Source: Bacilli bacterium
GTDB taxonomy: Bacteria > Bacillota_I > Bacilli_A > RF39 > UBA660
Assembly (NCBI GenBank): GCA_022795155.1
Contig: JAAWGF010000017.1
Coordinates: 1-34,580 of the forward strand
Direction of reading: 5' to 3'
Length of the DNA: 34,580 nucleotides
In this document: positions 9,213-16,316 of the stretch, one piece after another
How the letters are laid out: the number at the start of each line of letters is the position of its first letter
How positions within the stretch are numbered: position 1 is the first letter of the stretch
Translations under genes and position numbers: made by a program
Notes under the pieces: model-generated
What the model was told of the DNA's origin: nothing
Database searches by the model: none
The model's input: only the letters and a program-made list of their open reading frames with translations

Positions 9213-9827
9213 ATGGAAAATATAGATAATAGTATGATAAAAAGAATTGAAGAACAATTTGCTACTCCAAAAGATTTAAATAAACGACAGATTTCCGTAT
9301 TTTTAAAACCAGAAACTATAGAAGAATTAGATAAATCTATTGAAAAAGTAAAAGAATATTCTGATAAAAAAATAACTAGAAATACTATGATAGAGTTAGC
9401 AGTTGGAAATTTAATTGAGTGCATACCTATAGCACTTAAAAATTATGAAGAAAAAAATAAAAGTTTAAAAGAAGAATATGATACAGTTGTTTTTCCTTGC
9501 GACGAAACAGGTGTAGCTACTTTTATAAGAACAAAAAGTTGGTTTTATGTAAGAACTGATAAAAATAAAATAGATAATTTAAAGTATATTGCGCTTTATA
9601 CAGCATATCCAGTTCAGAGTATTACTCATTATGGTGTTATAGATAGATATGAACCTAGAGATTTTAATGGTAAAACAAAATATATTTATTATTTAAAAGG
9701 AGAACCAATTGAACTAGCTAAACCTATACCTTTAGGGAATATTAATCCTCAAAGTACTAGATCACCACGATATACAACTTTAAAGAAATTAAAAGCAGCC
9801 AAAGAATATGCTGACTTGGCAATTTAA
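9213..9827 (+). CDS. RHH-like N-terminal domain plus conserved C-terminal domain
   Basis: This is a 204-residue protein from ATG 9213, a start fixed by the promoter just upstream. Residues about 20-75 (KRQISVFLKPETIEELDKSI, then ITRNTMIELAVGNLIE) look like a ribbon-helix-helix DNA-binding domain. The C-terminal part, about 90-204, contains DTVVFPCDETGV, IALYTAYPVQSITHYG and the ending SPRYTTLKKLKAAK. I know this pattern as a recurrent domain, possibly of PUA/EVE-like fold, but cannot name it with certainty. It is divergent from the GppA/PurA-like operon and may regulate it through the 14-bp repeats. The small peptide gene at 9857 follows 29 bases later and may be partly co-transcribed. Confidence 0.75.
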   Translation: MENIDNSMIKRIEEQFATPKDLNKRQISVFLKPETIEELDKSIEKVKEYSDKKITRNTMIELAVGNLIECIPIALKNYEEKNKSLKEEYDTVVFPCDETGVATFIRTKSWFYVRTDKNKIDNLKYIALYTAYPVQSITHYGVIDRYEPRDFNGKTKYIYYLKGEPIELAKPIPLGNINPQSTRSPRYTTLKKLKAAKEYADLAI

Positions 9828-9856
9828 ATAAATGAGTGATGAGGAGGTGGGTTAAA

Positions 9857-9925
9857 ATGGAAGTAGTAACTATTCTTTTGGCTTTAATTATTTTACTTTT
9901 AGAACTGAAAAAAAGCACTTATTAG
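9857..9925 (+). CDS. Small hydrophobic peptide, candidate type I toxin
   Basis: This is a 22-residue peptide, MEVVTILLALIILLLELKK plus STY, with a near-perfect ribosome binding site (GAGGAGGTGG) seven bases upstream. A single membrane helix followed by lysines is the layout of holin-like type I toxins such as TxpA or BsrG relatives. A consensus promoter on the opposite strand (10026-9999) drives an antisense RNA that ends inside the last codons of this gene, and the gene has its own strong terminator. I infer a type I toxin-antitoxin pair. The sequence itself does not prove toxicity. Confidence 0.65.
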   Translation: MEVVTILLALIILLLELKKSTY

Positions 9926-9992
9926 TAATAATAAGCACTTAAGCAACTCATATAAAAACTTATATGAGTTTTTCCTTGTGATAAAACATCAC
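9908..9992 (-). ncRNA. Candidate antisense antitoxin RNA
   Basis: A perfect-consensus reverse-strand promoter would start an RNA near 9992. A reverse-strand terminator ends it: TAATAAGCAC (9929-9938) pairs with GCACTTATTA (9915-9924) across a 4-base loop, followed by seven reverse-strand T residues (9914-9908). The predicted RNA of about 85 bases is complementary to the 3' end of the peptide mRNA, including its stop codon and terminator. Confidence 0.65.
9945..9973 (+). terminator. Terminator of the small peptide gene
   Basis: AACTCATATAA (9945-9955) and TTATATGAGTT (9960-9970) form a perfect 11-bp stem with a 4-base loop, followed by a T-run. Confidence 0.85.
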
Positions 9993-9998
9993 AATACT

Positions 9999-10026
9999 AT
10001 TATAAAATAAATATACAGTTTGTCAA
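9999..10026 (-). promoter_or_regulatory. Consensus promoter of the antisense RNA
   Basis: On the reverse strand, TTGACA (10026-10021), a 16-base spacer and TATAAT (10004-9999). Both boxes match the sigma-A consensus exactly. No protein gene follows on that strand, which supports an RNA gene. Confidence 0.8.
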
Positions 10027-10128
10027 GGTTATATTATTTTAAGTTTTGTAAAAAACTGAAACTCAAATTTAAATATTTTTGTATTTTAGATAAGTTTATA
10101 TGATATAATTTATTAGTGAGGTGAAGTT

Positions 10129-11544
10129 ATGAATTTGAAATTATATAATTCATTAACTAGAAAAAAAGAAGATTTTGAATCTATAGTTCCTGACTGTGTT
10201 GGAATGTATGTTTGTGGGCCAACTGTTTATGGTATGCCCCATTTAGGGCATGCTAGAAGTTATGTAACATTTGATTGCTTAAGACGTTATTTTGAATATA
10301 GTGGTTATAAAGTTAAATATGTTCAAAATATTACGGATGTTGGGCACCTTGTCGGCGATGTTGATGATGGGGAAGATAAAATTCAAAAACAAGCTAGATT
10401 AGAACAGATTGATCCTGTTGCCATAGCTTATAAATACGAAAATATTTATTTTGAGGCAATGGATAAATTAAATGTTAAAAGACCAACAATAAGTTGTCGT
10501 GCGACAGGTCATATTATTGAAATAATTGATATGATTCAAAAGTTATTAGATAAAGGATATGCTTATAAAACAGAGCAAGGTAATGTTTATTTTGATATTC
10601 ATAAATTTAAAAATTATGGTATTATGTCAGGTCGAAGTTTAGATGAGACATTATCAGGGCAGAGAATAAATATTGCTGGTGATAAAAAGTGTAATGAAGA
10701 TTTTGCTTTATGGAAATGTGCCGATAATGGTCATATTATGCGTTGGCCATCACCATTTGGGTTAGGTTATCCTGGTTGGCATATTGAGTGCTCCGTTATG
10801 GCAAAAAAATATTTAGGCGATACTTTTGATATTCATGGTGGTGGGATTGATAATATGTTTCCACATCATGAGTGTGAGATTGCCCAATCAACTTTAGCTA
10901 ATGGCAACTCTTTTGCTAGATTTTTTGTTCATAATAATTTAGTTACTATTAATGGACAAAAAATGGGTAAATCATTAGGCAATTCAATTGATTTGCAAAC
11001 CTTATTATCTAAATATAATCCTGATGTTTTAAGACTTTATTTGTTACAAAATCATTATCGTAGTGTTTTAGATTTTACGGATTTTGGTTTAGAAGAAACG
11101 CAAAAAACTTATAACAAATTTCTTGCATTTATTAAACAAACGAAAGATATATCACAAGATAATTTAAATATGGAGTATTCGGATATTACTGAGTTGAAAG
11201 AAAAATTCCTAGAAGCTATGGACGATGATTTGAATACAGCTTTAGCATTATCATATTTATTGCAAATGTTAAAAATAGGTAATTCAACCGACAATAATAA
11301 AAAGAAATCTTATATAAAAAATGTTTTAGTAGATTTACTAGAAAATATTTTTGGACTTAGATTAGAAGTAAATACTTCTAATAGTAAGGAAGATGAAGTT
11401 ATTAATATTCTAATTAAATTAAGAGATAAGTTTAAAAAAGATGGAAACTATGAAATGTCTGACTTTATAAGAAATGAACTTAAAAATATTGGAATTACTT
11501 TAAATGACAGTAGAGAAGGTACGACTTATAAAATAGAACAATAA
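10129..11544 (+). CDS. cysS: Cysteinyl-tRNA synthetase
   Basis: CysS charges tRNA-Cys with cysteine in the cytoplasm. The class I signature HLGH is at residues 38-41 and KMGKS at 278-282. The zinc-site cysteine CGPTVYG is near residue 29, with later partners in GWHIECSVMA and HHECEIAQS. The C-terminal helical anticodon-binding region carries the usual FADxxRxxL-like segment, here SDFIRNELKNIG. At 471 residues it is full length. AGGTG lies five bases before the ATG, and a TATAAT at 10104-10109 with a poor -35 is the likely promoter. It stands apart from gltX, which is adjacent to cysS in many Bacilli. Confidence 0.97.
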   Translation: MNLKLYNSLTRKKEDFESIVPDCVGMYVCGPTVYGMPHLGHARSYVTFDCLRRYFEYSGYKVKYVQNITDVGHLVGDVDDGEDKIQKQARLEQIDPVAIAYKYENIYFEAMDKLNVKRPTISCRATGHIIEIIDMIQKLLDKGYAYKTEQGNVYFDIHKFKNYGIMSGRSLDETLSGQRINIAGDKKCNEDFALWKCADNGHIMRWPSPFGLGYPGWHIECSVMAKKYLGDTFDIHGGGIDNMFPHHECEIAQSTLANGNSFARFFVHNNLVTINGQKMGKSLGNSIDLQTLLSKYNPDVLRLYLLQNHYRSVLDFTDFGLEETQKTYNKFLAFIKQTKDISQDNLNMEYSDITELKEKFLEAMDDDLNTALALSYLLQMLKIGNSTDNNKKKSYIKNVLVDLLENIFGLRLEVNTSNSKEDEVINILIKLRDKFKKDGNYEMSDFIRNELKNIGITLNDSREGTTYKIEQ

Positions 11545-11635
11545 ATTTGTTTTATTTTTTGTTTTAAAAATACTATACAAAATTTATCTAAAAATGATAT
11601 ACTGTTATTGTTAATTAGTTGTAGGGGATGAGATT

Positions 11636-12625
11636 ATGTTAATTTTAGCAAAAGCTATATTAGCGATGATGATAGGATTTATATTATCAGTTATATTTGG
11701 TTTTTTCTTTATACCTATTTTAAGAAGAAACAATATTAAGCAAAAAGTTAGTACTTATCTAACAAAGCATAAAAAAAAGGATGGAACTCCTACGATGGGA
11801 GGCTTAATATTCATTATTCCAACCATTTTAACGGTAATTATTCTATTGTTACTTAACAAAATAGAGTTTACAGAAAATTTATTTATTGTTATGTTTGTTT
11901 TTGTAGCTTATGCTTTTTTAGGATTTTTAGATGATTTTTTAATTATTAAAAAGGGTAATAATTCTGGTCTTACAGTTTTACAAAAATTGTTTGGTCAATT
12001 ATTTATAGCTGTTATTTTTTTCTATATTTTTATTCATAATGGTAATGAACCAGTATTAGATATACATACATTAGGTATTAGAATTGATATGGGGTGGTTC
12101 CACGGTATTTTCCTTTTATTTGTCCTTTTAGCAGGATCAAATTCTGTTAATTTGACAGATGGTTTGGATGGTTTAGCTGGTGGTTTATCTTTAATTGCTT
12201 TTTTAGCGTTTGGCCTTATCAGTTGGAATTCTACTTGGATATCTGGTAGTGAAGAAATGGCGGTTTTTTGTTTTATATTAGTTGGGTCTTTGTTAGGCTT
12301 CTTATTTTATAATACGCATCCTGCCAAAGTTTTTATGGGGGACACGGGTTCTTTATCTTTAGGTGCAACTTTGGCAACCATTGCGATTTTGACTAGTCAT
12401 GAGATTACTTTAGTAATTGTATCTGGTGTTTTTATAGTTGAAACTCTTAGCACAATTATTCAGGTGGTTGCGATAAAAAAATTCCATCATCGAGTATTTT
12501 TGATGGCACCGATTCATCATCATTTTGAGAAACTAGGTTGGGAAGAGACTGATATAGTTAAGATATTTTGGGTTGTAGGTTTTATATTAAGTATGTTAGG
12601 TATTGCCTTTGGTGTTTGGTTATAA
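11636..12625 (+). CDS. mraY: Phospho-N-acetylmuramoyl-pentapeptide-transferase
   Basis: MraY transfers phospho-MurNAc-pentapeptide from UDP to undecaprenyl phosphate and so makes lipid I at the inner face of the membrane. The polytopic protein shows the family motifs in order: GTPTMGGLIF at about 50-59, the AYAFLGFLDDF aspartate pair at about 99-100, NLTDGLDGLAGG at about 174-185, FMGDTGSLSLG at about 233-243 and APIHHHFEKLGW at about 290-301. The length of 329 residues is normal. It lies outside a division/cell-wall (dcw) cluster and seems to be transcribed alone, with GGGGATGAG before the start and a TATACT box upstream. The gene shows that the organism makes peptidoglycan and is not a wall-less mollicute. 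Confidence 0.97.
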   Translation: MLILAKAILAMMIGFILSVIFGFFFIPILRRNNIKQKVSTYLTKHKKKDGTPTMGGLIFIIPTILTVIILLLLNKIEFTENLFIVMFVFVAYAFLGFLDDFLIIKKGNNSGLTVLQKLFGQLFIAVIFFYIFIHNGNEPVLDIHTLGIRIDMGWFHGIFLLFVLLAGSNSVNLTDGLDGLAGGLSLIAFLAFGLISWNSTWISGSEEMAVFCFILVGSLLGFLFYNTHPAKVFMGDTGSLSLGATLATIAILTSHEITLVIVSGVFIVETLSTIIQVVAIKKFHHRVFLMAPIHHHFEKLGWEETDIVKIFWVVGFILSMLGIAFGVWL

Positions 12626-12627
12626 AT

Positions 12628-12656
12628 TTGACTTTAATATTTTAGTATGCTACTAT
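12628..12656 (+). promoter_or_regulatory. Promoter of the lipoprotein gene
   Basis: TTGACT at 12628-12633, a 17-base spacer and TACTAT at 12651-12656, beginning two bases after the mraY stop. Confidence 0.6.
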
Positions 12657-12682
12657 ATATAATTAAATGAAGGAGATAATAT

Positions 12683-13126
12683 ATGAAAAAATTTCTATCT
12701 TATACTACTATTTTGGTTTTTATTATTTTATTAACTGGTTGTGGGAAAAAGAGTGTTGAATGTTCTGGAGATGTAACGCAAAATGATTTAACAGCGTCAA
12801 TAAAAGTTTTTGGTGATTTTGATAAAGATAAATTAGTGAAACAAAAAATTGAAATGAAATTTGATTTAACAAACTATTTGCAATATGCTGATATTGATAG
12901 TTATTACGATGGTTTTAAAAATCAATATGATAAGTTTAATGAATATGATGGGATTTCTACAAAAGTAGAAAAAGATGAAAGCTCAGTTTTAGTAATTGTT
13001 GAAATGGACTTGGAAAAGATTGATGAAGAAGCTTATAAGGAATTGAATCTTGGTAGTGGAAGTGTTGAGATTTCTTCTAAAAAATTTCAATCTGAATTAG
13101 AAGATATGAATCTTACTTGTAAATAG
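12683..13126 (+). CDS. Small secreted lipoprotein
   Basis: This is a 147-residue lipoprotein. The N-terminus has Lys residues, a hydrophobic stretch and a lipobox LTGC, with Cys at about residue 20, so signal peptidase II should cleave before the cysteine. The mature part is acidic and lysine-rich, with alternating strand-like segments (SVLVIVEMDLEKID, SGSVEISS). The overall look resembles DUF1307/YehR-type lipoproteins of Firmicutes, but I cannot confirm the family. It has its own promoter and a strong terminator, so it is a single-gene unit. A cysteine near the start of the mature chain (VECSGD) and one near the end (LTCK) could form a disulfide. Confidence 0.8.
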   Translation: MKKFLSYTTILVFIILLTGCGKKSVECSGDVTQNDLTASIKVFGDFDKDKLVKQKIEMKFDLTNYLQYADIDSYYDGFKNQYDKFNEYDGISTKVEKDESSVLVIVEMDLEKIDEEAYKELNLGSGSVEISSKKFQSELEDMNLTCK

Positions 13127-13150
13127 GATAGAGTTGTCTATCTTATTTTT
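13122..13150 (+). terminator. Terminator of the lipoprotein gene
   Basis: AATAGGATAGA (13122-13132) pairs over 11 positions, one of them a wobble, with TCTATCTTATT (13137-13147) across a GTTG loop, followed by a T-run. It overlaps the stop codon. Confidence 0.85.
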
Positions 13151-13163
13151 AGTCTATCAATAT

Positions 13164-13192
13164 TTGACAATATAAATACTTAATGGTATAAT
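13164..13192 (+). promoter_or_regulatory. Perfect sigma-A promoter
   Basis: TTGACA at 13164-13169, exactly 17 bases, then TATAAT at 13187-13192. It lies upstream of the gene at 13219, so high basal expression is expected. Confidence 0.85.
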
Positions 13193-13218
13193 AGCATAAC
13201 ATTAAGTAGGGGGTATTT

Positions 13219-13977
13219 ATGTTAAATTTATTTGATACAAATCTGTTGGAAACTATTTTAGAATTAGATGAAAGAATAGAAATAAATACATATGGCAATA
13301 TGCTTAACTATTATCAATTATTAGGTGTTAATTTAGATTGTAATAAAACAGAATTGGAGAAAAACTATAATAGGTTGATTGAGCTTATCTCTAAACATCG
13401 TAAGTATTTTACAGAACAGGAAATTATGCATATAAAGGAAGGCTATGAAAGATTCTCTAGTGTTTTAGGTGCTACTTGGTATGAACATAATATTGGTAGT
13501 GCTGGGGCTAAAAATATTCAAATTCTATATGGCAATAATGAAACATTTGAAAAGATGTTTAGTCAGTTAGAAGTAAATAAAGGAAATGAAATAACTGTTA
13601 AGTATTTAGAACAAAATGAAAATCAGTTTGATGAAAAAAAATTAGAGAGTATTTTGGTTAGTAGCGTTAGTTATGATAGTATTATTGTCCATGTTTTAAA
13701 AGATGGAAAAAGAAATGGCTTTAAAAAAATAGATTTTTTAGGTAAGGAAACAGCAATTGTTGAAATAACTAATCAAGCTGGGGAAACTATATACAATAAT
13801 CCTTATTTAGCTTCTTTAGAAAAAAGAAAGTTGTATAATAATGATAATCTTAATGTCTTTAGAATTGTTTGTTATAATTTCAATAATGCTAAGGTAATTG
13901 ATGTGATGGAAAATGCTGATGTAATAGATAGTAGTAAAGAGGGAAAAAGTGCGTATACAAAAAAATATAGTGAGTAA
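13219..13977 (+). CDS. Unknown protein with degenerate J-like domain
   Basis: This is a 252-residue soluble protein. Residues about 30-80 read NYYQLLGVNLDCNKTELEKN followed by IKEGYERFSSVL, which follows the helix pattern of a DnaJ domain (YYxLLGV, then a charged helix, then an AYExL-type helix). The HPD tripeptide that stimulates Hsp70 is absent, so it is unlikely to be a normal DnaK partner. The rest (about 95-252) matches nothing I know. It is driven by a perfect promoter, with AGGGGG before the ATG, and ends at a terminator shared with pyk on the other strand. The function is unknown. Confidence 0.75.
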   Translation: MLNLFDTNLLETILELDERIEINTYGNMLNYYQLLGVNLDCNKTELEKNYNRLIELISKHRKYFTEQEIMHIKEGYERFSSVLGATWYEHNIGSAGAKNIQILYGNNETFEKMFSQLEVNKGNEITVKYLEQNENQFDEKKLESILVSSVSYDSIIVHVLKDGKRNGFKKIDFLGKETAIVEITNQAGETIYNNPYLASLEKRKLYNNDNLNVFRIVCYNFNNAKVIDVMENADVIDSSKEGKSAYTKKYSE

Positions 13978-13998
13978 ATAGTTCACTATATTTTTTTA
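13964..13998. terminator. Bidirectional terminator between the J-like gene and pyk
   Basis: AATATAGTGA (13964-13973) and TCACTATATT (13983-13992) form a perfect 10-bp stem with a T-run on one side and an A-run on the other. It can end both convergent genes. Confidence 0.85.
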
Positions 13999-15393
13999 TA
14001 TTTCTTCAATTTTCATTAAATTTGTATGTTCTGTTTGATGTTTAGGGAAAGAACCAGTTATGACAACAACGTCATTTTTTTCTAAGTTAAACATTTGAAC
14101 AGCTTTATCTTTAGATGCTTTAATTATATCATCAGTATTTTCCATTTCGCCAACGTTAGCAGAATATACACCCCAGTTTAGAGCAAGTCTACGACCAGTT
14201 TTGTCATCTGGACATAGAGCTAAAATTGTTGAGTTAGGTTTTAAATTACTAATAACTCTAGCTGTTTTACCACTCATAGTTGCTGCACAAATTAGTTTGG
14301 CATTTAAAATATCAACACTATCAACAACACTTCTAGCAATAGCGGTGGTAATATTATTTTCTGTTGGTTCATAATCAAATTTTGCATATTTCTCAGCGGT
14401 TTCACAAATATCAGCCATAGCTTTTACAGTTTCAATTGGGTGTTTACCAATTGTTGTTTCACCACTTAACATAACGGCATCTGTTCCATCAAATACAGCA
14501 TTAGCGATATCACTTGTTTCAGCTCTTTTAGGACGCATATTTTCCATCATTGTTTCAAGCATTTCTGTAGCAACAATACATATTTTACCCATACGACGAC
14601 AAGTTTTAACCATATCTTTTTGAACGATTGGCAACATTTCACTTGGAATTTCTGTTCCCAAATCGCCACGAGCTACCATAATACCAGCAGATACTTCAAG
14701 AATTTTTTCTAAATTTTGAATACCTAGTTCGCTTTCAATTTTACAAATAATTTGTAAATCTTCTCTTCCATGTTCTTTTAAAATTTCTTTTACTTCAAGA
14801 ACATCTTCAGGTCCACTAACAAATGAAATAGCTAAAAACTCTCCACCATGTTCACAAGAATAAATAATATCTTGTCTATCCATTTCACTAATGTAAGGAA
14901 TGTTTAGTTTTTTACCAGGAATACTTAAGCTTTTACGATTTCCTAGAATTCCTCCGTTAATAATACGGCAAGTTACACCATCACCATCATTAGATTCAAC
15001 TTCAATTTTCATCTTCGCATTTTCTAATAAAATGAAATCTCCTGGAACTAAGTCATCTAATACTTGTGGATGATTAACAGTAATACGTTCCTCATTACCA
15101 AGAACGTTTTCTTTAACAATACGAATGGTTTTCCCATCAACTAAATTAATAGAATCATTTTCTAAGACCCCGCTTCTAAATTCTGGACCTTTAGTATCCC
15201 AAAGAATCGCTATATTTCTTCCTGTTCTTTTACGAACCTCTCTAACTGAATCTTGGGCAATTTGTCTTTCTTCCATAGTTGCATGTGAAAAATTTATTCT
15301 GGCAACATTCATACCAGCTAATACCATTTTCTCCATAATGTCAACTTGATTACTAGCAGGTCCTATGCTACAAACGATTTTTGTTCTTTTCAT
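13996..15393 (-). CDS. pyk: Pyruvate kinase
   Basis: Pyruvate kinase converts phosphoenolpyruvate and ADP to pyruvate and ATP. The N-terminus MKRTKIVCSIGPAS, the NFSHA segment, LWDTKGPEFRSG, the FVSGPEDV and ICKIES stretch with the catalytic lysine, and MVARGDLGTEIP are all present, along with the ETMM and DGTDAVMLSGETTIG motifs. The C-terminal regulatory domain is complete. At 465 residues it has no extra PEP-utilizer domain, unlike the Bacillus enzyme. AAGGAG precedes the ATG, with a single-gene promoter upstream. It converges on the J-like gene. Confidence 0.97.
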   Translation of the reverse strand: MKRTKIVCSIGPASNQVDIMEKMVLAGMNVARINFSHATMEERQIAQDSVREVRKRTGRNIAILWDTKGPEFRSGVLENDSINLVDGKTIRIVKENVLGNEERITVNHPQVLDDLVPGDFILLENAKMKIEVESNDGDGVTCRIINGGILGNRKSLSIPGKKLNIPYISEMDRQDIIYSCEHGGEFLAISFVSGPEDVLEVKEILKEHGREDLQIICKIESELGIQNLEKILEVSAGIMVARGDLGTEIPSEMLPIVQKDMVKTCRRMGKICIVATEMLETMMENMRPKRAETSDIANAVFDGTDAVMLSGETTIGKHPIETVKAMADICETAEKYAKFDYEPTENNITTAIARSVVDSVDILNAKLICAATMSGKTARVISNLKPNSTILALCPDDKTGRRLALNWGVYSANVGEMENTDDIIKASKDKAVQMFNLEKNDVVVITGSFPKHQTEHTNLMKIEEI

Positions 15394-15422
15394 TTTTATA
15401 CTCCTTTCAAATTAACGAAATG

Positions 15423-15452
15423 ATTATATCACAAAAATAGGATGATGTCGAA
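15423..15452 (-). promoter_or_regulatory. pyk promoter overlapping an 0A-box match
   Basis: On the reverse strand, TATAAT (15428-15423) and TTCGAC (15452-15447) lie 18 bases apart. The -35 region contains TTCGACA, equal to TGTCGAA on the forward strand at 15446-15452. This is an exact match to the core Spo0A box, so Spo0A might repress here. A single 7-mer can occur by chance. Confidence 0.5.
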
Positions 15453-15543
15453 TATTTTTTTTAAAAATGTTAAATTTTTCTTTGCTTTTTTACATATTTA
15501 TGATATATTACTCTAATACCCTTTTAGAAAGTGAGATGGTTTT

Positions 15544-16185
15544 ATGAACCAAAATACTAATTTATTAAAAGTTGAAACGTGGTTTGATTATTATAAAAAA
15601 GTATATGAGATTTTTAGACGTGCGGTTTTGATTAATCATTCTAATAATTTATCTATCCAGCTATCATTTTTTAATTTTGCTCCTCAAGAAGATGAATTTG
15701 ATAGTATTGGACAAATTGCGAAGCTAGAATTATTTGATAACCAAGCACTTGTTTATGGTATATCATTAAAAGCCACTGGTCATGAAGAACAATTATTTCA
15801 GTATGTATGGATATTAGTTGTTAATCATTTCATAAAAAATAATTATTCAACAAATAGTAAAATTAAAATATATGGATTTGAACATTCGACTAGGAATTTT
15901 AAATATTTATTAAGTGATATTAAAAATAATAGTAAAGCAATTGCTAGGGCTAATTTTACTATAACATATAATAAGCAAGAATATGACGAAATGTTACACC
16001 AATTAGTACTTAATCATAATAATTTTCATGATAATGAAGTATTAGTTCAAAATGTTCGGAATTATATTGTCGAAAATTATCATGCTCCTATTTCAAGTGA
16101 GTTAAATAGTTCTATTACTAAATCTAAAAAGGTATATGAAAATTTAATTCATAATAACTATTATAATAATCGATTTACTGCATAA
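15544..16185 (+). CDS. Unknown 213-residue protein
   Basis: I do not recognise this gene. The product is a soluble, asparagine-rich protein. A mixed strand/helix N-terminal part (QLSFFNFAPQEDEFDSIGQI) is followed by an aromatic helix (HEEQLFQYVWILVVNHF), a strand pair around IKIYGFEHSTRNFKYLL and a helical C-terminus. There is no signal peptide. GAAAGTGAG lies before the ATG, and a likely terminator follows. It is a single-gene unit between pyk and polA, and base composition does not set it apart from its neighbours. It may be a lineage-specific core protein. Confidence 0.65.
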   Translation: MNQNTNLLKVETWFDYYKKVYEIFRRAVLINHSNNLSIQLSFFNFAPQEDEFDSIGQIAKLELFDNQALVYGISLKATGHEEQLFQYVWILVVNHFIKNNYSTNSKIKIYGFEHSTRNFKYLLSDIKNNSKAIARANFTITYNKQEYDEMLHQLVLNHNNFHDNEVLVQNVRNYIVENYHAPISSELNSSITKSKKVYENLIHNNYYNNRFTA

Positions 16186-16210
16186 TTATATTGGATTTAA
16201 TTAAAATAAT

Positions 16211-16257
16211 AGAATTTACGATGTTTTTTGTTTTAACTAGGTTAAATTCTTTTTTTT
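16211..16257 (+). terminator. Terminator before polA
   Basis: AGAATTTA (16211-16218) and TAAATTCT (16243-16250) form a stem around a long loop that contains a second small stem (TTAACTAGGTTAA). Eight T residues follow. Confidence 0.6.
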
Positions 16258-16316
16258 ACATTGATATTCCATAGATTTTCTAAGAGAAATTTGTTACAAT
16301 AATATAGGTGATAAAA

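Noticed and set aside
10021-10128. T-box leader before cysS
   Set aside because: The leader is too short, and no T-box sequence or antiterminator hairpin is visible.
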